Shown: positions 8,048 to 18,328 of the stretch, one piece after another
How positions within the stretch are numbered: the first letter of the stretch is position 1
Layout: every line of letters starts with the position of its first letter
Origin: an uncultured Lentisphaerota bacterium
GTDB taxonomy: Bacteria; Verrucomicrobiota; Kiritimatiellia; RFP12; UBA1067
DNA length: 34,308 bases
NCBI GenBank assembly: GCA_900320225.1
Contig: ONRL01000106.1
Location: 1-34,308, forward strand
Reading direction: 5' to 3'
Position numbers and translations under genes: made by a program
The notes under the pieces: model-generated
Databases searched by the model: none
Seen by the model: only the letters and a program-made list of their open reading frames with translations
What the model was told of the DNA's origin: nothing

Positions 8048-10588
8048 ATGAAGAAGCCTGCAGCGTCCGCCGTTTGCATGTTGGGGGCGCTGTGCGCGTC
8101 CGCTCTGTTCGCCGCGTCGAAGGTGACGGAGGGGACGATCGCGATGCCCACTTATCCGTTCTCCGATCCGGATCCGGTGCCGTGCACTGCCGAAAAGCGG
8201 TATCCGTATTTCCGCTACGACGGGTCGACGGCGTCCGCCGCCACCCAGTCCTGGACGTGCGTGACGCTGGAAAACGAACGCGTGAGCGTGACGATGCTCC
8301 CGGAGATCGGCGGCAAGGTGTGGGGCGCGCTGGACAAGGCGACTGGACGGGAGTTCATCTATTTCAACCACGCCGTCAAGTTCCGCGACATCGCGATGCG
8401 CGGGCCGTGGTGTTCGGGCGGAATCGAGTTCAACTTCGGCATCATGGGCCACGCGCCCACCACCGCCACGCCCGTGGACTGGGCGGTACGGCAGAATCCG
8501 GACGGCAGCGCGAGCTATTTCGCCTCCGCCACGGAGCACGTCAACGGCACGACGTGGCAGGTTGAGGTGAACCTGCCGGCGGACGCCGACTACTTTCTCA
8601 CGCGCACGACGTGGTTCAACGGCGCGAACCTGCCCGGTCCCTACTACCACTGGATGACGGCCGCGTACTCGGCGCGCGGCAACCCCTCGCTCGCGTTCCC
8701 CGGAACGGCCTACATCGGCCATGGCGGCGACGCGCATTCCTGGAACCTTGACTGGAAGGGGCGCGACCTCTCCGTCTACGCGAACAACGCCTTCGGCCCC
8801 TCGAAGAGCTACCACGTGCTCAACGGCGACAACCGCATCTTCGCGGTGTGGTGGCCCGAGGCGGCGTTCGGATCCTACCACTACGCCGCGGAGAAGTACG
8901 GCCGCAAGATCTGGCTGTGGGCGCTCTCGCGCGAGGGCGGCATCTGGGAGGACCTGCTCACCGACACGGACGGACAGTACGTGGAGTTGCAGAGCGGGCG
9001 CGTGTTCAACCAGCCGGGCGGCACCACGTGGCAGACGCCGTTCAAGCACCCCACGTTCGCGCCGGGCGCCACGGACATCTTCGAGGAGCGCTGGGGAGTG
9101 GTGCGCGACGCCGCCCAGCTCGTCTCCCTCACGTCGGGATGCGCGTACGTGGAGCGTCCGCTCCAGATGCCCGAGGACTTCGACTGGACTTCGGCCTACG
9201 GACTCTACCTCCGCGGACAGCAGGCGCTGCGCGAACGCGACGACAAGACGGGCGAGGAGTCCCTGCGGGCGTGCCTCGCGAAGGAGCCGAACTTCGTTCC
9301 GGCCCTCACGGCGCTCGCGGGTCTCGACGCGCGGCGGGGCGACGACGCGGAGGTTCGCGCGCTGTGCGCCCGCGCGCTCGCGGTGGACACCTACGACGCC
9401 GAGGCGAACTACCTCGACGGGTTCGCCGCGCACGCGCAGGGGGCGGCAGAGGAGGCGCGCGAGCGGCTTCTCCTCGCGGCCTATTCGCCGCTCTACCGCG
9501 CCCCCTCGTACGTGCTGCTTGCCAAGGGCGCGCTGCGGAAGGGCGACTGGGCGGCGGCGAGCGACTACGCCATGAAGGCCACGCAGGCCAGCAGCTTCAA
9601 CTTTGACGCCTGGCTGGTGCGCATCGTCGCGGCGCGCCGCCGCGGGGACGCCACGGCCGCCCGCCGCATCCTGCGCCTTGCGCGCCAGGTGGCGCCGCTC
9701 TTCCACGGCGCGCGTTTCGAGGAGAAGTTGATCGGCGACTCGGACACGGCCGGTTTCACGTTCCACGTACGCAACGAGTTCCCCGAGCAGACCTATCTTG
9801 ACCTCGCCGACTGGTATGAGGACGCCGGTCTCCTCGACGAGGCGCGCGAGCTGTACGGACTTGCGCCGAAAAACATCCTCGCACAGGTGCGCCGCGCCTA
9901 CCTCGAGCGGTGCGCCGGCAACTACGAGGCGGCGGCGCGCGCGCTGGAAGAGGCGGCTAAGCTTTCCGTGCGCTTCGCGTTCCCGTTCCGCCGCGCCACG
10001 CGCGCCGCGCTCGCCTGGGCGGCGGAGTCCGGCGCCTCCTGGAAGTTCCGTTACCTGCTCGCCGTGCAGCGCGCCGCACAGGGAGGGACGGCAGAGGAGG
10101 TGGACGCCCTGCTTTCGTCCTGCGACGACGCGGACGACGCCGTCGTTTTCCACTTCCGCGGCCTGCGCCGTACGGGTCCGGCGCGCCGTGTCGACCTCCG
10201 GCGCGCGGCGTCGCTTGAAGACGGTTGGCGCATCGGGCGGGACCTCGCGCGGTCGTACGTCGATGAAAAGAACTGGAATGCGGCGGCCAACACGGCGAAG
10301 GACTACCTGGCGCGCCATCCGGGCAACAGCCCGCTCGGCATGCTCTACGTGAAGGCGTTGTGCGGGCAGGGCCGATTCGACGACGCCGTGAAGTTTCTCG
10401 AGGGGATGCACGTGCTGCCGAGCGAGCACAGCAACGACGCGCACGCTCTCTGGCTGGAGGCGTGGGCGGGCGTGGCGCGCCAGGCGATGGCGGGCGGCGA
10501 CGTGGCGAAGGCGGACGCCGCGCTCGCGCGGCGCGCGGAGTATCCCGAGAACCTCGGCCGCGGCAAGCCGTATCCGAAGGACGAGTGA
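8048..10588 (+). CDS. DUF5107 and TPR-repeat protein, secreted
   Basis: The 846-residue product starts at an ATG 7 nt after AGGAG and carries a signal peptide (MKKPAASAVCMLGALCASALFA). Residues of about 40-370 match the DUF5107 type, a beta-sandwich domain resembling aldose mutarotases and glycosidase N-domains, with LPEIGGKVWGALDKATGREFIYFN and GIEFNFGIMGHAPTTATPVDWAV as typical segments. From about 385 to the end, alpha-helical pairs rich in Ala, Leu and Tyr read as tetratricopeptide repeats (GLYLRGQQALRERDDKTGEESLRACLAKEPNFVPALTALAGL and similar). DUF5107 proteins often occur in glycan-degrading bacteria, but their reaction is not established to my knowledge. The gene lies between the LRR lipoprotein and the MATE exporter, 6 bp from the latter. 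Confidence 0.8.
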   Translation: MKKPAASAVCMLGALCASALFAASKVTEGTIAMPTYPFSDPDPVPCTAEKRYPYFRYDGSTASAATQSWTCVTLENERVSVTMLPEIGGKVWGALDKATGREFIYFNHAVKFRDIAMRGPWCSGGIEFNFGIMGHAPTTATPVDWAVRQNPDGSASYFASATEHVNGTTWQVEVNLPADADYFLTRTTWFNGANLPGPYYHWMTAAYSARGNPSLAFPGTAYIGHGGDAHSWNLDWKGRDLSVYANNAFGPSKSYHVLNGDNRIFAVWWPEAAFGSYHYAAEKYGRKIWLWALSREGGIWEDLLTDTDGQYVELQSGRVFNQPGGTTWQTPFKHPTFAPGATDIFEERWGVVRDAAQLVSLTSGCAYVERPLQMPEDFDWTSAYGLYLRGQQALRERDDKTGEESLRACLAKEPNFVPALTALAGLDARRGDDAEVRALCARALAVDTYDAEANYLDGFAAHAQGAAEEARERLLLAAYSPLYRAPSYVLLAKGALRKGDWAAASDYAMKATQASSFNFDAWLVRIVAARRRGDATAARRILRLARQVAPLFHGARFEEKLIGDSDTAGFTFHVRNEFPEQTYLDLADWYEDAGLLDEARELYGLAPKNILAQVRRAYLERCAGNYEAAARALEEAAKLSVRFAFPFRRATRAALAWAAESGASWKFRYLLAVQRAAQGGTAEEVDALLSSCDDADDAVVFHFRGLRRTGPARRVDLRRAASLEDGWRIGRDLARSYVDEKNWNAAANTAKDYLARHPGNSPLGMLYVKALCGQGRFDDAVKFLEGMHVLPSEHSNDAHALWLEAWAGVARQAMAGGDVAKADAALARRAEYPENLGRGKPYPKDE

Positions 10589-10594
10589 CGCGGC

Positions 10595-12013
10595 ATGAAG
10601 CCGAACGAGAGGCTCAAGGCGCTGGCGGACGCCCCGCTCGGGCGTCTCGTGACGCGCTTCTCGTGGCCGGCGCTCGTGTCGATGACGCTCAACGCGCTCT
10701 ATTCGATCGTCGACCGCATCTACATCGGGCAGGGATGCGGACAGGACGCGATGGCGGGCCTCACGCTCGTGTTTCCCGTCATGATGGTGTTTGGCGCGTT
10801 CGGCGTGTTCGTGGGGGCGGGACATGCGGCCGTCCTTTCCATCAAGCTCGGCGAAGGGGACCGCGCGGCATGCGAGAAGGTGCTGGGCGAGCTGGTGGCG
10901 TTGAAACTCCTGTTTTTCTTCACGTTGCCGCCGCTCGTCTTCATCTTCATCGATCCGATCCTGCGCTGTTCGGGCGGCGCGGCCGTGACGCCCGGGGCGT
11001 TCGAGATGGCGAAGATCTACCTGCGGCTCGTCGTGTTCTCGCATCTCTTCTCCCATGTCGCGTTCGGACTTTCCGCCTCGATGCGCAGCGAGGGCGCCGT
11101 GGTGCCGTCGATGATGTGCATGGTGGTGGGTTTCGGCGTGAATCTCGTGCTGGACCCGATCTTCATCTTCGGGTTCGGCATGGGCGTGGCGGGCGCGGCG
11201 TGGGCCACGAACATCGCAATGGCGTGTTCGTGCGCCTGGGCGCTGTGGTACTACCGGCCGGGGCACAGTGCCGTCCGCCTGCGGTGGAGGCGGATCGGCT
11301 TCTACCGCGCCTATCTTGCGAAGGCGTGCGGCATCGGTCTGTCGCCGGCGCTGCAACAACTCGCGGGGAGCCTCGTGAACGTGTCGCTCCAGCTCGCGTT
11401 CGCGTACTGGGCGGCGGACGAGGCGTCCGCCACCGCGCAGGTCGCCTCCCTCGGCATCTTCCAGATGGTGACGATGTTCTTCATCATGCCGCTCATGGGC
11501 GTGCAGCAGGGCGTGGCGCCGGTTATGGGCTACAACTGGGGCGCGCGGAACTTCCGGCGCGTGCGCGAGGCGCTGTTCCTCGGACTCTGGACGTCGACGG
11601 CCGTCGTGACGATCGCAGCCGCCCTGCAGGTGTTTGCGGCCGTGCCGATCGTGCGCCTGTTCTCGGACGGCACGGACGCGGCTTTCGTCCGTCTCGCGGC
11701 GGGGGACCTGCGCGTCTCCAACTGCATGCTCTGGTGCATCGGCCTCAACGTGGTGGCGTCCACGTACTTCCAGTCCGTCGGCCGGCCCCGGACGGCGATT
11801 CTCCTCTCGCTCTTGCGCCAGGTCATCTGTCTCATCCCCTGCATCTGGATCCTGCCGTACCTGGCCCACATGACGGGCTTTTGCGCGCCCGCCACGGCGA
11901 TCTGGCTCTCCATGCCGATCTCGGACGTGCTGGCGTGCCTCGCGACCGTCCCGCCGTTCCGCGCACACGCGCGCTTCCTCGCCCGCGCGGGGCGCGGCAG
12001 GAACGCGGGTTAG
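10595..12013 (+). CDS. MATE-family efflux transporter
   Basis: This 472-residue polytopic inner-membrane protein shows about 12 hydrophobic segments in two related halves, as expected for a MATE antiporter (family length about 450). Typical segments are FSWPALVSMTLNALYSIVDRIYIG near the N-terminus and MPLMGVQQGVAPVMGYNWGARNF in the second half, matching the conserved GxxxGxxPxxGYNxGA motif of MepA/DinF-type members. MATE proteins export cationic drugs or metabolites in exchange for Na+ or H+. It follows the DUF5107 gene after 6 bp, with only a weak ribosome-binding sequence, suggesting translational coupling. The substrate cannot be read from the sequence. Confidence 0.92.
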   Translation: MKPNERLKALADAPLGRLVTRFSWPALVSMTLNALYSIVDRIYIGQGCGQDAMAGLTLVFPVMMVFGAFGVFVGAGHAAVLSIKLGEGDRAACEKVLGELVALKLLFFFTLPPLVFIFIDPILRCSGGAAVTPGAFEMAKIYLRLVVFSHLFSHVAFGLSASMRSEGAVVPSMMCMVVGFGVNLVLDPIFIFGFGMGVAGAAWATNIAMACSCAWALWYYRPGHSAVRLRWRRIGFYRAYLAKACGIGLSPALQQLAGSLVNVSLQLAFAYWAADEASATAQVASLGIFQMVTMFFIMPLMGVQQGVAPVMGYNWGARNFRRVREALFLGLWTSTAVVTIAAALQVFAAVPIVRLFSDGTDAAFVRLAAGDLRVSNCMLWCIGLNVVASTYFQSVGRPRTAILLSLLRQVICLIPCIWILPYLAHMTGFCAPATAIWLSMPISDVLACLATVPPFRAHARFLARAGRGRNAG

Positions 12014-12020
12014 ACGGGCG

Positions 12021-12049
12021 TTGTTATCTGGGCGGGTTTGTGGTAAAAT
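12021..12049 (+). promoter_or_regulatory. Promoter of the SGNH hydrolase gene
   Basis: TTGTTA (12021-12026), a 17-nt spacer and TAAAAT (12044-12049) preceded by TGTGG. The ATG at 12057 lies 7 nt after the -10, predicting a leaderless mRNA. The promoter starts 7 bp after the MATE stop codon. Confidence 0.8.
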
Positions 12050-12056
12050 GTCCGCC

Positions 12057-13497
12057 ATGAAAAACCGCATGAAATCCCTTGCGACGCGCATGATCGCGCT
12101 CGCGGCCGCCTTCGCGGCGGTGTCCGCCTTCGGTGCGATCCGCGCCGTCACCCCGACCGCCTGGAACGGCGATCCCAACTGCTGGCAGATGAAACGCCAC
12201 GCCGAGAAGATGAAGGAAGTCGCTGCCGGCGGCGCGAAGATCGTCTTCATCGGCGACTCCATCACGCACTTCTGGGAGGGTAGCGGCAAGGCCCAGTGGA
12301 AGAAGTACTTCGCCGACGGCGCGCACAGGGCGCTGAACCTCGGCACGAGCGCCGACCGCACGGAGCACGTCCTCTGGCGCCTGCTACGAGGCGAAGTGCA
12401 TCCTCCTCATGATCGGCACGAACAACTCCGGGCACTTCCCGTTTGCGGAGGAGCCGCCGATCGACACGATCATGGGCGTGAAGCGCATCCTCGAGGTGAT
12501 CGCCGAGAAGCAGCCGAAGGCGCGCACGATCCTCACGGCCATCTTCCCGCGCGGCGCGGACGCGAACGACGCATGTCGCCGCCGCAACGACGTGGTCAAC
12601 AAGGAGATTTCCACGTTCGCCGACGGCAAGCGCGTGATCTGGTGCGACTTCAGCGACAAGTTCCTCGACGCGCAGGGCCGCCTCAGCCGCGAGCTCTTCC
12701 CGGACCTCCTGCATCCGAACGCGCGCGGCTACGAGATCTGGGCGAGCGCGGTGCTGCCGCTCATCGACCAGGTTCTCGCCGCCGCGCCGGACGCGGCGAT
12801 TCCGTCCGTCTGGCCGTCCTGCCCGGCCGGGTACGCGTGCGGAACGCCGGTCGCGGCGACGGCGCTGCGCGGCGGAAACTACTGGCCGGCGCGCTACCTC
12901 GAGAAGCGCAACGAGATCGTCGACAACGGCGCGGTCGAATACGACGTCGTGATGGTGGGCGACTCCATCACCCACCGCTGGGAGCGCGAGGGCGGCGAGG
13001 GACGCCAGCTGTTCGCCGAGATCCGCAAGACCTACCGCATCCTGAACCTTGGCTACGGCGGCGACCGCACCGAGAATGTCATCTGGCGCATGGAGAACGG
13101 CGAGCTCGAGGGCTACAAGGCGAAACTGTTCACCGTGATGATCGGCACGAACAACCGGGACGGCAACCCCGCCGACATCGCCGCCGGCGTGAAGCGCATC
13201 CTCGAGGTCATCCGCGCCAAGCATCCCGAGGCGAAGATCGCGCTCCTGCCGATCTTCCCGCGCGGCGCCAAGCCAAACGACGCGCGCCGCGTCGCGAACG
13301 CGAAGGTGAACGCGCTCATCAAGGGCTACGCCGACGGAAAGGACGTCCTCTGGTTCGACTTCGGCGACAAGTTCCTCGAGCCGGACGGCACGCTCACCAA
13401 GCGGGTGATGAACGACCTCCTGCATCCGAACGAGACCGGCTACCAGATCTGGTGGGAGGCGATCCATCCCCTGTTCAAGGAAATCTGCGGGAAGTAG
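12057..13497 (+). CDS. Tandem-domain SGNH/GDSL esterase, frameshifted in the first domain
   Basis: The ATG at 12057 gives a signal peptide (LATRMIALAAAFAAVSAFG). Two homologous SGNH domains of the PAF-acetylhydrolase type follow. Domain 1 has GDSIT, GTSADRTEHVLWR, IGTNN and DLLHPN; domain 2 has GDSIT, GYGGDRTENVIWR, IGTNN and DLLHPNETGY, so both keep the Ser, Gly, Asn and Asp/His of the four blocks. The frame breaks at about 12383-12384. Domain 2 has 21 nt between the codons for WRM and YKAK, whereas domain 1 has a single base between WRL and YEAK, so 20 nt are missing. As written, only the first block of domain 1 is translated; an internal start (ATG 12409) could still give domain 2. The likely role is removing acetyl or similar esters from polysaccharides. 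Confidence 0.85.
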
Positions 13498-13519
13498 GAA
13501 GAAGGGAGGAGGCGCGGCG

Positions 13520-15655
13520 ATGAAAAGGGCAACCCTGGTGTTTTGTGGTGTGGCAGCGTTCGCCTCGTGTTGTTTCGGCACTCTGGTGCTCGACTGCGAC
13601 TCGAAAGATTTGATCAACGGCCTCGGCACGAGCATTTCGATACCGAGCGGCAGCAAGACCTACACCATCGAGCTGTGGATGAAACCCACAACCCGGTTTA
13701 CGAGCGGCGAGTACCGTTGCCTTGGCCAGTTTTCGAGCATCGCGGGCCGTATGCTCGTGGCCTACAAGGACGGGAAGGCCGGGATATTCAACGGAAGCGG
13801 CAATGGCTGGACGATGGGCACCACTTCATTCCAGGCCGGCACTTGGTACCATGTGGCGTGCGTGTTCGACGACACGGCGGAAAACAAGACGGCCGTCTAC
13901 GTGAACGGCGTGTTGGAGGGCCGCAACACGACGGCCGCCGTCGGCATCGTTGACCGGTACATCACGCTTGGAGGCGCCACGTTCAGCCAGGCCATGTCGG
14001 GTACGACCCAGAACTACAATGCATTCCAGGGGCGGATCGCGGACGTGCGCGTGTGGACGGTCGCCCGTTCGCAGGAAGAGATTGCCGCCAACTACCAGAA
14101 ACGCCTCGCGGGCGACGAGACGGGCCTGCGCGCGTACTGGCCGCTTGACGCGCTCGGCGACGGAGGGCAGACCGTGTCGGAAGCGGTGACGGGCGACAGG
14201 AGCGTGATGCGTCCGCACTACTCGCTCGTGGAGGACTCCGACCTCGTGTTGGCGCCGGCCGACCACCGCGCGGGTGGACTCCTGCGGCGCAGCGCCTCGT
14301 GGGGGACTACCGCACGCGGCCTCGAGACCGACATCCACACCTCTCTCGGATCAAGTTTCACGATCGAGGCGTGGGCGCGGCCGACGAGCGCGAACAGCGG
14401 CGAACGCTGGATACTTGATCAGTACAGCGGGGACCCCGGGCGTTTACTCTTCGCGACATACGGAAACAAACCAAGTTTCTTCGTGGGGAATTCCACGAGC
14501 TCACACGTGATCGCTCCAAACGAACTGGGGGTCGGTCAGTGGACGCATGTGGCGCTCACGCGCGACGGCGACGACTTCACGATCTACACGAACGGGTTCG
14601 TGGCTGTTGCGCAGACGGTGAACAACGCCTATTTGCCGCCGGACATGCCGTTTTGCATCGGATCTTCGTCGATGAGGGATGGGAACGGCAATCCGCGTGG
14701 CGTTCCGTTCGTCGGTTCGTTGCGCGAGGTACGCGTGTGGAACGGCTGCCGGACGGGCGAGCAGATCCGCGAGACGATGGGCCGGACGCTCTTCGGCAAC
14801 GAGACCGGGCTGCGCGGCTACTGGCCGCTTGACGAGGGGAACGGCTCGAACCTCCTCAACCGCGTGACGGGCGTCTCGTGCGTGAACGTGGTCGCCGAAC
14901 CGATCTGGAACCTGATGGAACTGCCGCCAGTGACGCACACGCCCGGACCGAACTTTGAACATGTGGCCACCTTCGCGGGGGACTGCCACACGGGCGTCGA
15001 CACGGGGACGAACATCTTGTCGTCAACCTACACGCTTGAGGCGTGGATTCGGCTGCGTGCGTCGGAGCCGGGGCGGAACGATGCGTACATCGCCACGCAG
15101 TTCGACCAAAGTCACCTCGGCGCTAACATGCTCTTCGGCGTGCATTCGGACTTTCGGCTCGCGCATCTCCAGGATGGGCACGCGAGCACGTGGCTCTACG
15201 GCGAAACAAGGTTGCCGTGCAACCGCTGGGTCCACGTCGCCTACGTCCAGGACGGATCGCTTCGTCGTCTTTATGTGGACGGCGTGCTGGACGGCGAGGT
15301 GGACGACGGGGTCGTCGCGCAACCGATCACGACCCAGCCGCTGCGAATCGGATATGTCACGCACCTGTCGCCGACGTATGGACGGCGCTGGGGGCTTGAC
15401 GGTTCGCTCGCGGACGTGCGCCTCTGGAACTGCGCGCGCACGGCGAAGGAAATCGCCAAGTTCCGCACGCACCGTCTGAGCGGAAAGGAGCTCGGCCTCG
15501 TCGGCTACTGGCCGCTGAACGACGGCGCGAACGGGACGGCGGCGAACCTTGCGCGGGGCGGGACGCCCGGCACGGCCTTCGTCGTGTGGGACTCGCTCGA
15601 CGACCTTTCCTTCGGCGAACCCCTGAAGCTCGGCTCCTCGATCATTGTCCGATAG
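13520..15655 (+). CDS. Secreted protein with three LamG (concanavalin-like) domains
   Basis: This 711-residue protein starts after a strong GGAGGAGG and has a signal peptide (MKRATLVFCGVAAFASCCFG). It consists almost wholly of three LamG-type jelly-roll domains at about 22-235, 255-465 and 480-700. Each contains a TIELWMKP/TIEAWARP/TLEAWIRL strand, a W(Y/T)HVA strand with a VNG/TNG/VDG turn, and a closing segment of the form (A/R)(D/E)VR(V/L)W followed by GYWPL or AYWPL. LamG domains bind glycans or surface proteins; no catalytic domain is visible. It lies 22 bp after the SGNH gene and is probably in the same transcript. Base composition is a little less GC-extreme than in its neighbours. It may serve as an adhesin or glycan-binding protein. 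Confidence 0.88.
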   Translation: MKRATLVFCGVAAFASCCFGTLVLDCDSKDLINGLGTSISIPSGSKTYTIELWMKPTTRFTSGEYRCLGQFSSIAGRMLVAYKDGKAGIFNGSGNGWTMGTTSFQAGTWYHVACVFDDTAENKTAVYVNGVLEGRNTTAAVGIVDRYITLGGATFSQAMSGTTQNYNAFQGRIADVRVWTVARSQEEIAANYQKRLAGDETGLRAYWPLDALGDGGQTVSEAVTGDRSVMRPHYSLVEDSDLVLAPADHRAGGLLRRSASWGTTARGLETDIHTSLGSSFTIEAWARPTSANSGERWILDQYSGDPGRLLFATYGNKPSFFVGNSTSSHVIAPNELGVGQWTHVALTRDGDDFTIYTNGFVAVAQTVNNAYLPPDMPFCIGSSSMRDGNGNPRGVPFVGSLREVRVWNGCRTGEQIRETMGRTLFGNETGLRGYWPLDEGNGSNLLNRVTGVSCVNVVAEPIWNLMELPPVTHTPGPNFEHVATFAGDCHTGVDTGTNILSSTYTLEAWIRLRASEPGRNDAYIATQFDQSHLGANMLFGVHSDFRLAHLQDGHASTWLYGETRLPCNRWVHVAYVQDGSLRRLYVDGVLDGEVDDGVVAQPITTQPLRIGYVTHLSPTYGRRWGLDGSLADVRLWNCARTAKEIAKFRTHRLSGKELGLVGYWPLNDGANGTAANLARGGTPGTAFVVWDSLDDLSFGEPLKLGSSIIVR

Positions 15656-15755
15656 CGTTTTGCTTGCGTTTTATGGAGGATGGGGTGACGCCTTCGTAGC
15701 GGCGGAATGTGGCGGCGAAGTGTGACGCTCTTAGAAAGTCAAGGAGGAACGAGAC

Positions 15756-18210
15756 ATGAATGGGTCAATGCTTACTGGTGTGTTGGCGGGGGCTGCGTTT
15801 GCGATGACCGTACTGCCGTTGCCGGCGCGGACGGTGGCGGAGTGGCCGCTGGGATGCGACGAGAAGGGGTGCCCGGACGGACGGTGCGCCGTGTCGTCCG
15901 CAAACGACCTCATCGTGGGCGACGTGACGCATGTCGGCAAGCTGGGCGACGGACGCACGGCGCTGATGGCATCGGGGGGAGAAGAGGCGAGCGACTTTGC
16001 CTTCAGCGACGTGGCGGGGCGCTACGTGACGCCCACGAACGACTTCACCGTGGAGGGTTGGTACCACTTCACGCGCCTGCCCGAGAAGGGCGAGACGTGG
16101 ATGGTCGTGAGCGCGTTCGGGGGCGACAGCCGCTGGTTCCTCACAATCCGGCGCGACAGCATCCACAAGGGCCTCACCTGGCAGATCTTCGCGGGAACGC
16201 CGCGTACGGGCGATTCGCTGCTGACCACCGTCACCGACCCGAACACACTCACGAACGGCTGGCACCGTTTTGCGCTGACGTTTGACCACCGTACGGCGGC
16301 GGGCGAGGCCGAGTGGCGCTTCTACCTCGACGGCCAACCGTCGGGCCGGTGCGCCGTCAAGGCGTTCGAAGGCGCATTCACCGGCGGCACGCGGTTCGCC
16401 CTCGGCGGGCGCGGCCGCTGCGGCAACGTGATTGCCGGCTCACTCTCCGGCTGCCGTCTCTCCGACCGCGTGTTGACGCCCGGCGAATTCCTCCAACCAG
16501 ACAAGGCGCACGTCGGCACGCCCTGCTGGAAGGCGTTGCCGTCGCAATCCGTGCCCGACGTGCCGGACGGCGGGCGCACGCTCTACAACGGCATCGTGCT
16601 GCCGCAGGAATGGCCGCCGCGCATCGACCCGAAGGATCAGAATCCGATCAAGGTGCCGTATCTTGAGGCGGCAGCAGCTGTTCGTGGACGATTTCCTCGT
16701 GGAGTCGACGAGCGGCGTGGTGCGTGCGCTCTACAAGCCCGTGAAGTACGAGGGGAATCCCGTGATGTGGCCCGAGACGAAGGCCGAGCGCGCGCTCAAC
16801 ACCGAACTCGGCGACAAGCCGTTCCCCAAGGGGGCCGAACGGCGTGAATGGGACCCTCTGTACAAGACGGCGCCGGGGTGCGCGATGTCGGGCGGCGGCG
16901 TGTGGTGGGATCCCACGCGGCGGAAGTTCCGCATGTGGTACATGTCGGGCTGGGGCGGACGCATCGGCTTGGCGGAGTCGAAGGACGGACTTGTCTGGGA
17001 ACGTCCGCCCGTGGGACGCGACGGCGACAACATCGTGCTGCCCGACCAGCGGGCCGATACGTTCAGCGTGTTCCCCGGCTACGACACGGACGCGCCGTAC
17101 GCGAACTGGCGCATCTGCATCTCGCCGGGCGGCAACCCCACGCGCAGCGCGGAGTACGTCTCGGCCGACGGCATCCGCTGGCGCTTCCTGCGCCGGACGG
17201 GCCAGCACGGAGACTGCACGACGATGTTCTGCAACCCGTTCCTCGGCAAGTGGGTGTGGAGCCTGCGCGCGGGCTGGCGCCACCGTTCGCGCATCTACCA
17301 CGCGCACCGCGACTTCTACGCGGGCGGCGGCTGGCACTTCCCGCTTGGAAGGCCGCAGACGAACACCGTGGACTGCGCGCTCTGGCTCGCGTGCGACAAC
17401 CGGGACCTGCCGCGCACCATGGGCGACGGCAAGACGTACACGAACTCCCAGCTCTACAACGTGGACGCCGTGCCGTACGAGTCGATCATGGTGGGCCTCT
17501 TCAAGATCCTCTGCGGCTACGAGAACGACATTGCCGCTCGCGCCGGGATGCCGAAGACGACCTCGATCCACTTCGCCTACTCGCGCGACGGCTTCCACTT
17601 CACGCGCCCGGACCGCACGCCCGCGATCGACGAGTCCGGCTGGGGCAGCGGCGCATGGGACTCCGGCTACGTGGGCAACATCTCCAGCTGCTTCGCGATC
17701 AAGGACGAGCGTCTGTGGTTCTACTACGTGGGCGCGCGCGGCGACGCCACGCAGAACGATCCGCCGCGGTGCACGATCGCGAACGGCATGCACTACAATT
17801 TCTCCGTGGGCGTGGCGACGCTCCGCCGCGACGGCTTCGCGGGGATGGTGGCGGACGGACGCGGCGAGCTCGTGACGCGTCCCGTGACGTTTTCGGGCGC
17901 GCACCTCTTCGTGAACGCCGACGCGCGCTTCGGCGAGGTGGCGGCGGAGGTGCTGGACGAGAAGGGCGAACCGTATCCCGGCTATTCGGCGGCCGACTGC
18001 AAGGCCCTTGCAAGGACGGACTCCACGAAACACGCGCTCGCGTGGACGGGCGGCGACCTCTCGCGGTTCGCGGGCAAGCCCGTGCGCTTCCGCTTCAAGA
18101 TGAAGGTGGCCACGCTCTTCTCCTTCTGGGTGTCGAAAAAGCCCACGGGCGAATCGGGCGGCTACGTGGCCGCCGGCGGTCCCGACTACAAGGGGTTGAG
18201 GGACGAATGA
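15756..18210 (+). CDS. LamG plus five-bladed beta-propeller glycosidase-like protein, frameshifted
   Basis: Translation starts at an ATG 8 nt after AGGAGG with a signal peptide (LTGVLAGAAFAMTVLPLPARTVA). Residues of about 25-240 form a LamG domain. A linker containing YNGIVLPQEWPPRIDP leads to the frame break near 16660-16675; the next frame begins RRQQLFVDDFLVES and continues for about 510 residues. That part resembles GH32/GH43/GH130-type propellers (KYEGNPVMWPE, GGVWWDPTRRKFRMWYMSGW, AESKDGLVWERP, IHFAYSRDGFHFTRP) and ends in a small beta-sandwich. In relatives as I recall them, about a dozen residues separate VPYL from RQLFVDDF, so a short deletion is likely. The TTG at 16663 could act as a separate start, but no ribosome-binding site precedes it. 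Substrate unknown. Confidence 0.75.
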
Positions 18211-18252
18211 ACAGACTGTCTTCCACGATCACGCTTGCCTTTACTTGAGGGC

Positions 18253-18281
18253 TTGTCTCGCACGGCCCGCTGTGGTAAAAT
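18253..18281 (+). promoter_or_regulatory. Promoter of the EF-hand protein gene
   Basis: TTGTCT (18253-18258), a 17-nt spacer and TAAAAT (18276-18281) preceded by TGTGG. The leader is about 41 nt and contains AAGAGGA before the ATG at 18329. Confidence 0.8.
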
Positions 18282-18328
18282 AGCGGCGTCGTTTTCACCG
18301 CAAAAGAAAGCCCAAGAGGAACAAGGCA

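Noticed and set aside
7952-12361. A 1469-codon open frame on the minus strand
   Set aside because: It lies opposite the DUF5107 and MATE genes, is Arg/Glu/Ala/His-rich without domains, and reflects the strong third-position GC bias of the real genes.
15656-15755. Possible promoter between the two LamG genes
   Set aside because: No TATAAT-like box with TG extension is visible, and the gap is better read as an intra-operon spacer with a strong AGGAGG.
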